In this document: positions 1 to 7,556 of the stretch, piece by piece | Position numbering within the stretch: the first letter of the stretch is position 1 | Layout of the letters: each line of letters opens with the position of its first letter | DNA from: an uncultured Marvinbryantia sp. | GTDB lineage: Bacteria > Bacillota > Clostridia > Lachnospirales > Lachnospiraceae | DNA length: 64,000 nt | NCBI GenBank assembly: GCA_937915375.1 | Contig: CALDMO010000033.1 | Span: 15,826-79,825 of the forward strand | Direction: 5' to 3' | Made by a program: the position numbers and the translations under genes | Notes under the pieces: model-generated | What the model saw: the letters and a program-made list of their open reading frames with translations, nothing else | Database searches by the model: none | What the model was told of the DNA's origin: nothing

Positions 1-440
1 CAGAGGAACTTGCGCATCTTGAAATGGTCGCAACCATTGTGCATCAGCTGACACGTAACTTATCAATGGAAGAAATCGAAAACTCTGGGCTCGGTACCTA
101 TTATATCGATCATACTATCGGTATCTGGCCGCAGGCTGCCGGAGGCGTTCCGTTTAACGCTTGCGAATTCCAATCAAAGGGCGACGCCATCACCGATCTT
201 CAGGAAGATTTGGCAGCAGAACAAAAAGCCCGCGTCACTTACGACAATATTTTGCGCGTCGTGCGCAACACACCAGAAGTGGCGGATCCGATCCGATTCC
301 TGCGTGAACGCGAAATCGTCCACTACCAACGTTTCGGTGAAGCCTTGCGTCTGATCCAGGATGATCTTGACAGCAAAAACTTCTACGCATTCAACCCGGG
401 CTTTGATAAACCGGCAACCTGCCCGGACTGCGGTCATTAA
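1..440 (+). CDS. cotJC: Manganese catalase, CotJC-type (5' end outside window)
   Basis: The frame is open from the first bases of the window to a TAA at 438-440, so only the C-terminal part is present (about 145 residues of a protein usually near 190-200). The fragment holds a Glu-Glu-Leu-Ala-His-Leu-Glu helix, a later Ala-Glu-Gln-Lys-Ala-Arg helix and a Glu-x-x-x-His helix, the four-helix-bundle pattern that carries the dimanganese ligands in the ferritin-like manganese catalase/CotJC family. These enzymes split hydrogen peroxide and in spore formers the CotJC type is a coat or inner-coat protein. It ends in Cys-Pro-Asp-Cys-Gly-His, a short Cys-rich tail. A strong bidirectional stem-loop follows. 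Family assignment is firm; location in the spore is inferred from the family. Confidence 0.85.
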   Translation, partial: EELAHLEMVATIVHQLTRNLSMEEIENSGLGTYYIDHTIGIWPQAAGGVPFNACEFQSKGDAITDLQEDLAAEQKARVTYDNILRVVRNTPEVADPIRFLREREIVHYQRFGEALRLIQDDLDSKNFYAFNPGFDKPATCPDCGH

Positions 441-468
441 CCCCTACCGTATTCCGTATAAAACGTGA

Positions 469-516
469 AAATATCCCTCAAAAAGCCATGCAAACGTGTG
501 GCTTTCTGAGGGATAT
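469..516. terminator. Bidirectional intrinsic terminator
   Basis: Inverted repeat of about 18 bp: ATATCCCTCA at 471-480 pairs with TGAGGGATAT at 507-516, continued inward by AAAGCCA/TGGCTTT. It lies between convergent genes (the catalase on + and the lipoprotein on -). Confidence 0.8.
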
Positions 517-561
517 CTCTACTCCTTTTCTTTTCCGACGCTTTCTGTTTCCAAGCACCGA

Positions 562-1131
562 TCATCTGCCGCTGCAGATATGATTGCGGAAGATATTTCC
601 TGTCTCATACCAGTTCAAGCAGTCCGGACACTGTGCCATCGCCTGTTCGACCGATGACTCCGCTTCATAGCCGCCTTCAATGCGATCGCGTTCCGACAGC
701 ACATGGCGGTCGTACGGGTTCCAAAGGCCGCCGTCCGGCTGAGCATAAAACCACTCACCGCAGTATGGACACTGCATGTATTCTTCCTCATATACCGGAG
801 TTGCTTCTGTCACGTTCTGCTGTGCGTCTGCATTTACCTGTGCCGGCATTTCCGCCTGCACAGATGCAGGCGCTTCACTCGGTGCCTGTACCGCTGCTTC
901 TGTCTGCGGCTGATTCTGTATCTGTGCCGGCGCTTCCATCTTTTTCTCTGTTATTTCTTCTTCTGTTGTTATTTCTTCTTCTGTTGTCGTTTCCTCTGTG
1001 GTTTGGGTTTCCGTCTCTGTTTCTGTTATCTGAGTCTCTGTCTGTTTCTCCGTTTTCTCAGCCTTATTACAAGCCGTCAGGCTCACGGCCAGCACCATGC
1101 CAAGTGTGATTATGATCCATTTCTTTTTCAT
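562..1131 (-). CDS. Lipoprotein with Thr/Glu-rich linker and C-terminal zinc-ribbon-like domain
   Basis: 189 residues. A lipoprotein signal peptide with lipobox Leu-Thr-Ala-Cys puts the lipid-modified Cys at residue 21. Residues about 25-65 are a low-complexity Thr/Glu stretch, followed by a Pro/Ala/Gln-rich linker to about residue 115. The last 75 residues hold Cys-Pro-Tyr-Cys, Cys-Pro-Asp-Cys and a final His-Ile-Cys, a layout expected for a structural zinc site. A GAGGGGG ribosome-binding site precedes the ATG and a promoter is seen upstream (1169-1197). I do not recognise a named family. It is probably a surface-anchored protein whose Cys-rich head projects from the membrane on a flexible stalk. 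Function is unknown. Confidence 0.75.
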   Translation of the reverse strand: MKKKWIIITLGMVLAVSLTACNKAEKTEKQTETQITETETETQTTEETTTEEEITTEEEITEKKMEAPAQIQNQPQTEAAVQAPSEAPASVQAEMPAQVNADAQQNVTEATPVYEEEYMQCPYCGEWFYAQPDGGLWNPYDRHVLSERDRIEGGYEAESSVEQAMAQCPDCLNWYETGNIFRNHICSGR

Positions 1132-1168
1132 CTATAATACCCCCTCTCGCCACTATTATTGTATTTTC

Positions 1169-1197
1169 ATCGTACCTTATAATGTCCATTTTGTCAA
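1169..1197 (-). promoter_or_regulatory. Sigma-A-type promoter of the lipoprotein gene
   Basis: On the minus strand TTGACA (1192-1197), 17-base spacer, TACGAT (1169-1174), about 40 bases before the lipoprotein start codon. The -35 box is perfect and the -10 box matches four of six positions. Confidence 0.55.
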
Positions 1198-1349
1198 AAC
1201 AATTTATGATTTTATCTAAAAATAAACCCACTATCTGTACACAACATCCAGTAAAAAGATGCAGCAGTACATTCCTGTGCCGTCTTTTTTCTTCGCACAA
1301 GTGTACATCTCACGAAACATTTTTTATATATAAGAAAGTTCTCACTTTA

Positions 1350-1380
1350 CGCAAAATGAGGCTGTAAAAACAGCCCCATT
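1350..1380 (-). terminator. Intrinsic terminator of the ABC importer operon
   Basis: On the minus strand a GGGGCTGT/ACAGCCTC stem (1354-1380) is followed by a short T-rich stretch. It lies 15 bases past the stop of the last permease gene. Confidence 0.6.
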
Positions 1381-1394
1381 TCTATATCTTATAC

Positions 1395-2690
1395 TTATTT
1401 TGCAATGGATACTTCCGGCGATCCGGTTTTATCCTCCGTCTCTGATTTATCCTGATTTGTAATTTTCTTTCTTCTTGCATTTTCACTCCATGCATGCATT
1501 ACCAACGCCAGAGCAATAACGCCATAGCAGAGGAACACACGGAAGTATTCACCGATTGCCGCGTCACCGAACAGATTTTTACCGGCTGCCGGTGCAAGAA
1601 TAAACATCAGATGGAACAATACACAACCGACCAGCGCCTGCATATTCGTCGCGCGTACCACAGATGCGCCGCCGACAAGGATCGCCGCTCCCGCATACAG
1701 ACCGACCTGCTCATGCGCGCCGTAAGTCTGAAAAGCACCCATATTCTGCACAAAGATCAGCTGTCCCCAGCCTGCGAGCACCGTTGAAAAGATAATCGCG
1801 ATCAAACGGACACGATTGACATTGATACCGGAAGCATTCGCCACCGTACCGTTCTGTCCGACTGCACGAAACTGCTGCCCTAGTTTTGTGCGCATAATGA
1901 TAATATTAAACAGGCACAAAAGCGCAACCACACCAAAAGTCACTACCGGAATATTTACCATAGAAAACAGCTGTTTTACCGGACTAAGCTGCACAACTGC
2001 GGCAACAACAGCCAAAAGACCGAGCTGAACACCGAGCCTCTTCGCATTTTTCCGGTGGCTTTTCGCATAAGCAATTACCAAAACAACCGCCACAACTGCA
2101 GAGAATACAATTGCCGCCTGATGGAACGGAAGCCTCAAAAGTTTATCCAGAGCTAACGCGATACCATTTTCTTTCGAAAGGTCCATCGTATTTGCGATAC
2201 CCTTCGCGCCCTTAATCGTCAGATCCGGGTTCTTAATCGGAATAATCGTATCAAAGATAAACAGGAACAGCAGCTGATACAGACCAGACGCAAAATATCC
2301 AATGATCATCGAACCGATCATCTCCTGCCCCTTCATCTTATTCAGCAGTTTTCCGACCAGCCATCCAAATACCGTACCGAGCGGCACTGTCATCAGCGCT
2401 GCCAGGCCAAGACCCGAGATACCGGATACACCCCACTCCAAAACAAAAAGACAGGAAATCTGCGCTGCCATCGCTCCAATCGTAATAGCAAAGTTAATTC
2501 CCATACCGGCAATGATCGGAATGATCAGCGCCAGTACAATAAACATATTTCTTGAAAGACGTCCGAACAGCTCATACAGGATATAGGACGGTGTGTAACC
2601 GGAAAATCCCGCACATACGATACAAAGGACGATAAACATAAGCGTTACTATATTATTTCGCGCGAACTCACGCAGTTTATTCTTATTCAC
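1395..2690 (-). CDS. BMP/NupQ-type ABC transporter permease
   Basis: About 431 residues with roughly ten hydrophobic segments, of the branched-chain-amino-acid/ribose-type permease superfamily used by BMP-family nucleoside importers (NupQ/YufQ-like). The conserved cytoplasmic loop with Phe-Arg-Ala-Val-Gly-Gln-Asn followed by Ala-Ser-Gly-Ile-Asn is present near residue 280; it normally contacts the ATPase. I chose the GTG at 2690 because AGGAGG sits eight bases upstream. The start overlaps the stop of the upstream permease by eight bases, so translation is probably coupled. The tail (about 30 residues) is charged and cytoplasmic. Last gene of the importer operon. The substrate cannot be read from sequence; relatives carry nucleosides or other small solutes. 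Confidence 0.85.
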   Translation of the reverse strand: MNKNKLREFARNNIVTLMFIVLCIVCAGFSGYTPSYILYELFGRLSRNMFIVLALIIPIIAGMGINFAITIGAMAAQISCLFVLEWGVSGISGLGLAALMTVPLGTVFGWLVGKLLNKMKGQEMIGSMIIGYFASGLYQLLFLFIFDTIIPIKNPDLTIKGAKGIANTMDLSKENGIALALDKLLRLPFHQAAIVFSAVVAVVLVIAYAKSHRKNAKRLGVQLGLLAVVAAVVQLSPVKQLFSMVNIPVVTFGVVALLCLFNIIIMRTKLGQQFRAVGQNGTVANASGINVNRVRLIAIIFSTVLAGWGQLIFVQNMGAFQTYGAHEQVGLYAGAAILVGGASVVRATNMQALVGCVLFHLMFILAPAAGKNLFGDAAIGEYFRVFLCYGVIALALVMHAWSENARRKKITNQDKSETEDKTGSPEVSIAK

Positions 2691-4590
2691 GACCTGCACC
2701 TCCTGATTTTGTCAGAGCATAGAGAATGATACCATTGGAAATCAAAATTCTCAATGTCTCAGAAATCGTACTCTGTGGTACGATCGCATTTGCTACCGGC
2801 ATACCAAGTGTGAGCACTCCCTGAAACAGAAACGTACCGATAATCACGTGGCTGATACTTGCGCGCGCAGTACTTGCACCGCCAAGCAGAATCGCGGACG
2901 CCGCCAGAAATCCCATCTGACGCGGAGCCTGATAGAGCTGAATAAATCCAAAGCTCTGTGCATATACGATAATACCGACTGCTCCAAGAACAGTAGAGAG
3001 CATCGTACCAATGATACGCATTTTATCTACGTTGATACCGGTCGCCGCTGCGAAACGCGGATTTGCTCCTGCCGCGGACATTGCGATACCAGTTCTGGAT
3101 CGCATAAACAACCATACCAGGAAACAGCAAAGCGCAAAAAACAGCAGCAGTCCGGTCGGAATCGTTACACCAAAAATGTCAAATGCCAGAAAATCATTCA
3201 GCAGATGACGATATGATGTCTGCAGACCGATCGTCGCACGAAGCCCTTTACCAAGCGGCCATTTCATGATCTTGCTCCGGAAAGGAAGCACCAGCCATGC
3301 AATACACATCAGAGAAACAACCGAAAAGCCCACGTATGTAGTAACACTCATCTCGCTTCCTTTCAGTCGATTCAAAAGCTGTCCGTACAGGAAACCAGTC
3401 ACTGCCGCTAACGCACAGCCTACTACGATTGCAAACAGAAATCCCAGCCAGCCGCTAAGTCTCAATTCGATACAAAGCAGACCGCCGATCAAACCGCCGA
3501 TAATACCAACCGGCAGACCAAGATTCAAGCTAATACCACACTGGATACCCGGCAGCATCGCCAGTACCAGCACACCATTCATACCCAAACGAACTAACGT
3601 ATTGGTAATCTGTCCTGAAAGAGACAAATTGTAGATCACTGCCAGAAGACAGAGCAGGATATAAAACAGGCTGATGATCAAACGCGGAACGCCAAGTCTC
3701 TTTACCAGCGGTGTATAAAAAAGTATCACCAGCGCAAGAATCAGAAGTCCAACCGCGCTGGAGGTCAGCGTTTTACCCTGTCGCATAATCGTTCCCTGCA
3801 TTCCAGGATTCATACCGCTCATTTTCTGCGCACGGTCATACTGGGATTCAAAGGTATCCCCCTGCTGTGCAACTGTGGTAGAAATTGTATTTTTCAGAGA
3901 AGCCAGAATATCATCCGTCAGAGACGGAACCGCTGTCTTGATCGCTTCCGCAAGGCCATCATAAGCCTTGTCTGCTTCTGCCTCTAAAGCAAGCATTTCT
4001 TCCGTTGCTTCAAAACCAGAAAGATCAACGGTTTCCTCCTCCATATCCATATCCTCACCCATGTCAGAGCCTATAGCCACGTCTCCGGCGGCATCTGCAG
4101 CGGCTTCTGTCATTGCTTCTGTCTCTTCCACAACGACAGCATCCGCATTTTCCTCAATATATTTTGCCTGCGCTGCAGCTTCTTCCGCATAATATGCTTT
4201 TTTTGCGTCTACAAATACATTCAAAGCCGCTGCCAGAGGTTCTGTATCAATCTGTGTAACATCTACATTGCCGATCCCCTCTGCTTCTGCCAGTGCCAGG
4301 GCTTCTTCTTCCGCTTTTGCGGTCGCCTCACGGATAGCGTCCATACCGCCGCCCTCTTCGCGAACCTTTTTGGTCGCCTCCTTTTTAGCAGCTTCCACAT
4401 ATGCTTCCACTGCGCCGCTGCCAACCGTATCCATGATTGCCTGTAGGTTCATATTACTGAGCAGCTCGCTTCCCCTTTCAGAAATACGGGAAGATAAGCC
4501 GTACATACCGACACTGCCGCAGATGATCGCCGCAATCACAATAAGTACACAGGCAACTGCCTGCGCTTTCTTTATTTTCAGCTTCTCCAT
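2683..4590 (-). CDS. BMP/NupP-type ABC permease with a large acidic extracytoplasmic insertion
   Basis: 635 residues, far longer than the 350-400 usual for this permease type. The first membrane segment (residues about 10-31) is followed by roughly 230 residues rich in Ala, Glu and Asp (about 42-275), including a low-complexity stretch of Met, Asp and Glu near residues 175-200. The ordinary permease core then follows with eight or nine hydrophobic segments, including the ATPase-contact loop with Ala-Ala-Gly-Ala-Asn-Pro and Thr-Gly-Ile-Asn. The ATG at 4590 begins one base after the TAG of the ATPase gene and has an AAAGGGTGAG ribosome-binding site inside that gene's end; a longer reading would overlap the ATPase by 80 bases and is unlikely. 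The insertion probably forms helices outside the membrane; its role is unknown. Confidence 0.85.
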   Translation of the reverse strand: MEKLKIKKAQAVACVLIVIAAIICGSVGMYGLSSRISERGSELLSNMNLQAIMDTVGSGAVEAYVEAAKKEATKKVREEGGGMDAIREATAKAEEEALALAEAEGIGNVDVTQIDTEPLAAALNVFVDAKKAYYAEEAAAQAKYIEENADAVVVEETEAMTEAAADAAGDVAIGSDMGEDMDMEEETVDLSGFEATEEMLALEAEADKAYDGLAEAIKTAVPSLTDDILASLKNTISTTVAQQGDTFESQYDRAQKMSGMNPGMQGTIMRQGKTLTSSAVGLLILALVILFYTPLVKRLGVPRLIISLFYILLCLLAVIYNLSLSGQITNTLVRLGMNGVLVLAMLPGIQCGISLNLGLPVGIIGGLIGGLLCIELRLSGWLGFLFAIVVGCALAAVTGFLYGQLLNRLKGSEMSVTTYVGFSVVSLMCIAWLVLPFRSKIMKWPLGKGLRATIGLQTSYRHLLNDFLAFDIFGVTIPTGLLLFFALCCFLVWLFMRSRTGIAMSAAGANPRFAAATGINVDKMRIIGTMLSTVLGAVGIIVYAQSFGFIQLYQAPRQMGFLAASAILLGGASTARASISHVIIGTFLFQGVLTLGMPVANAIVPQSTISETLRILISNGIILYALTKSGGAGRE

Positions 4591-4591
4591 C

Positions 4592-6193
4592 CTACTCACC
4601 CTTTCTTTCTGGCTTAATACCCGACATGGCCAGACCAAAGTCTGCGTCAGAGCTGTCAACCGGAAGTACATCTACCACTTTTCCCTCGGAAACGATCGCA
4701 ATATTATCACAAATTGAACGAAGTTCCATCAGTTCCGATGAGACCATCACAACCGTCATCCCAAGCTCACGGTTCAGCTTTACCAATGTTTCCAGCACCA
4801 GTTTCTTTGCTCCGATGTCGATACCTCGAGTCGGCTCGGATACAAACAAAAGCTTCGGCTTCATCGTCAGCGCCCGCGCAATACACACCTTCTGCTGATT
4901 ACCGCCGGACAGTGTGCCTGTATGCTGCAATGGTGAAAAGCAACGGATATCAAGCTCCTCGATCATCTTTTCCGCATGCCTACGGATCGCTTTCGTATCC
5001 TTCTGACTGAAGCATGCCAGCTTCTTAATAAATTCGCCATTAATCTGCATAGCATTGAACATAATATTATCCTCAATGGATTCTTCCAAAAGAAGTCCCA
5101 CGCCGCGGCGATCCTCCGAAACCATAGCCATACCGCTGGCAAGCGCTGCTTTCGCATCGTTTAACTTTACTTTCTCTCCGAAAAGCTCCACATCGCCGCT
5201 AGCCTCATAAATACCCATAATCCCGTTCGGTACACCGATTTTTCCCTGACCGGCCAAACCACCGATACCAAAAATCTCGCCCTCATGTACCTCAAAAGAA
5301 ACATCCTTTACCATTTCACCCGGCATATTTACCTTCAAATGCTCTGCTTTTAAAGCGATCGGAGTCTCTTTTCCGAATGAGCGCGCCTTTGCTTTTACAA
5401 AAGAAAACTCTCCCTCTTCTCGTCCGATCATCATTTCTGCCAAACGCACAGCATTCGTGTCTTTTGTCTCGCAGGATGCCACAAACTGACCGTCACGCAA
5501 AATTGTAACACCTTCCGCAGCGTTGATTACCTCATCCAAACGATGTGTAATAAAGATAATCGCAATCCCTCTGGCTGCAATATCTTTCATAACCTTCAGA
5601 AGCTGCTCCGCTTCACTTTCTGTCAGAACCGCTGTCGGTTCATCAAAAACAAGAAGCTTTACGCCTTTTTTATCAATCTCCCTCGCGATCTCCACAAACT
5701 GCATATAACCGACCGGCAGACCGTTTACCATCGTATATTCATCAATACCCATTCCCACGCTGTCTAGCGCCTCTCGTGCATCCGCAGACATCTGTTTCAT
5801 GTCAAGTGATTCCATTTTTGAGCCGAAAACACGTGACATAATATTTGGTTTGGTAATCTCGCGATTCAACTTAATATTTTCCGTAATTGTAAATCCCGGC
5901 AGAAGCATAAACTCCTGATGAACCATACCGATTCCCTTTTGCATCGCGTCATGCGGAGACACGATCACTGTTTTTTCTCCGTCGATCAAAACCTCTCCGG
6001 AGAAACCGCCGGTTTCATGAATCACGGGCATACCAAATAAAATATTCATAAGTGTACTTTTTCCCGCACCATTCTCTCCCAACAGCGCATGTATCTCACC
6101 CGGACGGATTTTCAGCGATACATTGGAAAGAACAGTATTTTCACCATATCTTTTGGTGATATCCTTCATCTCCAAAATGTATTTTTCAGCCAC
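4592..6193 (-). CDS. BMP/sugar-type ABC importer ATPase, two nucleotide-binding domains
   Basis: 533 residues with two tandem ABC domains, as in NupO/RbsA-like ATPases. The first domain has Walker A Gly-Glu-Asn-Gly-Ala-Gly-Lys-Ser-Thr near residue 38 and Walker B ending Val-Phe-Asp-Glu-Pro. The second has a degenerate Walker A (Gly-Leu-Ala-Gly-Gln-Gly-Lys), signature Leu-Ser-Gly-Gly-Asn-Gln-Gln-Lys and the Glu-Pro-Thr-Arg-Gly-Ile-Asp motif typical of this subfamily. A weakened second P-loop is normal in the family. It energises the two permeases encoded directly downstream. A terminator-like stem-loop separates it from the binding-protein gene upstream. Confidence 0.92.
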   Translation of the reverse strand: MAEKYILEMKDITKRYGENTVLSNVSLKIRPGEIHALLGENGAGKSTLMNILFGMPVIHETGGFSGEVLIDGEKTVIVSPHDAMQKGIGMVHQEFMLLPGFTITENIKLNREITKPNIMSRVFGSKMESLDMKQMSADAREALDSVGMGIDEYTMVNGLPVGYMQFVEIAREIDKKGVKLLVFDEPTAVLTESEAEQLLKVMKDIAARGIAIIFITHRLDEVINAAEGVTILRDGQFVASCETKDTNAVRLAEMMIGREEGEFSFVKAKARSFGKETPIALKAEHLKVNMPGEMVKDVSFEVHEGEIFGIGGLAGQGKIGVPNGIMGIYEASGDVELFGEKVKLNDAKAALASGMAMVSEDRRGVGLLLEESIEDNIMFNAMQINGEFIKKLACFSQKDTKAIRRHAEKMIEELDIRCFSPLQHTGTLSGGNQQKVCIARALTMKPKLLFVSEPTRGIDIGAKKLVLETLVKLNRELGMTVVMVSSELMELRSICDNIAIVSEGKVVDVLPVDSSDADFGLAMSGIKPERKGE

Positions 6194-6218
6194 TTTCTTT
6201 CCTCCTCTTCTAAATTCT

Positions 6219-6254
6219 CAAAAACGACCCGCCTCTAGGAAGCAAAGCGGGTCG
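6219..6254 (-). terminator. Internal terminator/attenuator between binding-protein and ATPase genes
   Basis: On the minus strand a perfect 8-bp GC-rich stem (CGACCCGC 6225-6232 with GCGGGTCG 6247-6254) is followed by TTTTTGAG. It lies in the 94-base gap after the binding-protein gene, where partial termination would give more binding protein than membrane components. Confidence 0.75.
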
Positions 6255-6287
6255 CGTTTACAGATTATTTCATTTTCTGTCCGATTC

Positions 6288-7427
6288 TTATTTTAAATAA
6301 TCGTTAAAATCAACCGGTGTAAGCAGAACTGTGTAATAATTATCAAGTGTTTCACCGTCTGCGTTTGTATAAGTTTCTACAACTGCGCCTTCACATTTCG
6401 CCTGGAACAGTTCATTGATCTTGTCAGCGTCATTGCGTTCTGTAATCTCGCCCTCAATATATCCTTTTGCATATTCAACAGCGATATCAATGATTGCCAT
6501 ATTCACCGGTGCCGGCCATGTAGAATAACGTCCAACTGCGTCATACTCTGCCAGTTTCGCTGCAACTGCTTCCAGCGCTACGGTATCGTCGTCGCCGACT
6601 GCGATCTCAAGACCAAGAGATGCCGGGAATCCGTGATACGGGCTCGGGCAGCACGGCTGCGGATAGTAAGCATCCGGCTGAGTCAGAACTGCAGTCTGCA
6701 GCGGCTCCTGCATAGAGCAGTTTGTAGTAAAGAAAGCAACTTTCTTTCCTGCATACTCTTCCATTTTAGCCGGAACGTCTTCCAGGATAAACTGCTGTGC
6801 GCCTGTTACGCCGGAATCGCCTGTCGGGTCCGGAGCGGTAGCTTCTACATACTCGATACCGAGTGCTTCGCAGTTTGCTTCCAGATTTGCTTTACGTGCT
6901 GCGATAGTCTCCATTGCCAGATGACGCGGGAAAGAATAGTGTACGAATACTTCGATACCCCAATCTGCGCAAGTTTCCATGATTGTGTCGCCCTGTTTTG
7001 CTTCGTTTGTATAAAGAACGATATCAGCTGCTTTGGAAATAACATCCGGGTCTTCCTGCGGAACGCCTGCGATCAGCAGAATGTCATCGCGACCCTGTTC
7101 TTCACGGATCTTGTCAAATGCTGCTTTTGCGCCCGGAACTGCCTGACACATAATGATCGCTTTTACATCTGGATCAGATGCGAAAGCTACCAGCTTAGAA
7201 ATCGTTGTTTCTGTTTCCTGAGAGAAGTTATCCGGATATGTATCAGTGATAATATGCTCCTCACCGTAAGTTTCTACTGCACGTTCTGCAGCGCGGAATT
7301 CCTCTTCACCCTGAGAAGTCGTACCTGTCAGGATAGCGATTTTCCAGTTACCCTCTTCTGCAAATGCGCCTGTTCCAAATGCAAAGCACATCGCAAAAGT
7401 CAGTAAAAGTAAACCTAATTTCTTCAT
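6288..7427 (-). CDS. DUF3798-family substrate-binding protein of the ABC importer
   Basis: 379 residues. A Sec signal peptide ends at Gly-Ala-Phe-Ala before Glu-Glu; no lipobox Cys is present, unlike most Gram-positive binding proteins. The mature protein resembles DUF3798, a periplasmic-binding-protein type I fold related to BMP-family receptors: Lys-Ile-Ala-Ile-Leu-Thr-Gly near the start and repeated Rossmann-like strand-loop segments. It is the first gene of the importer operon, with its own promoter (7480-7508) and an AGGAGG-type ribosome-binding site. Neighbouring uxaB/uxaA genes make a hexuronate-derived ligand conceivable, but that is only positional inference. How it stays at the cell surface without a lipid anchor is not evident. 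Confidence 0.82.
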   Translation of the reverse strand: MKKLGLLLLTFAMCFAFGTGAFAEEGNWKIAILTGTTSQGEEEFRAAERAVETYGEEHIITDTYPDNFSQETETTISKLVAFASDPDVKAIIMCQAVPGAKAAFDKIREEQGRDDILLIAGVPQEDPDVISKAADIVLYTNEAKQGDTIMETCADWGIEVFVHYSFPRHLAMETIAARKANLEANCEALGIEYVEATAPDPTGDSGVTGAQQFILEDVPAKMEEYAGKKVAFFTTNCSMQEPLQTAVLTQPDAYYPQPCCPSPYHGFPASLGLEIAVGDDDTVALEAVAAKLAEYDAVGRYSTWPAPVNMAIIDIAVEYAKGYIEGEITERNDADKINELFQAKCEGAVVETYTNADGETLDNYYTVLLTPVDFNDYLK

Positions 7428-7479
7428 TTCTCTTTCCTCCTTTTTCCTGCATTTTTCTTAATGCAACTATACAATCCAA

Positions 7480-7508
7480 AGTATAGCATATATTTTATCA
7501 CTGTGCAA
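7480..7508 (-). promoter_or_regulatory. Promoter of the DUF3798 ABC importer operon
   Basis: On the minus strand TTGCAC (7503-7508), 17-base spacer, TATACT (7480-7485), about 50 bases before the binding-protein start. It separates this operon from uxaB upstream. Confidence 0.7.
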
Positions 7509-7556
7509 GACTAAATCATTAGAAAATTAAAGTTTACAAAGACAAATGTACGTTTC

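Noticed and set aside
940..1060. Short tandem repeats that could suggest a CRISPR or regulatory repeat
   Set aside because: They code for the Thr/Glu low-complexity stalk of the lipoprotein; there are no spacers of constant length.
4591..4671. Longer N-terminus for the large permease
   Set aside because: It would overlap the conserved end of the ATPase gene, and the internal Met follows a clear ribosome-binding site and precedes a membrane segment.
6633..7406. Long plus-strand open frame (257 codons) opposite the DUF3798 gene
   Set aside because: It is antisense to a well-conserved secreted protein with a good promoter, is Cys- and Arg-rich like a shadow frame, and has no family resemblance.
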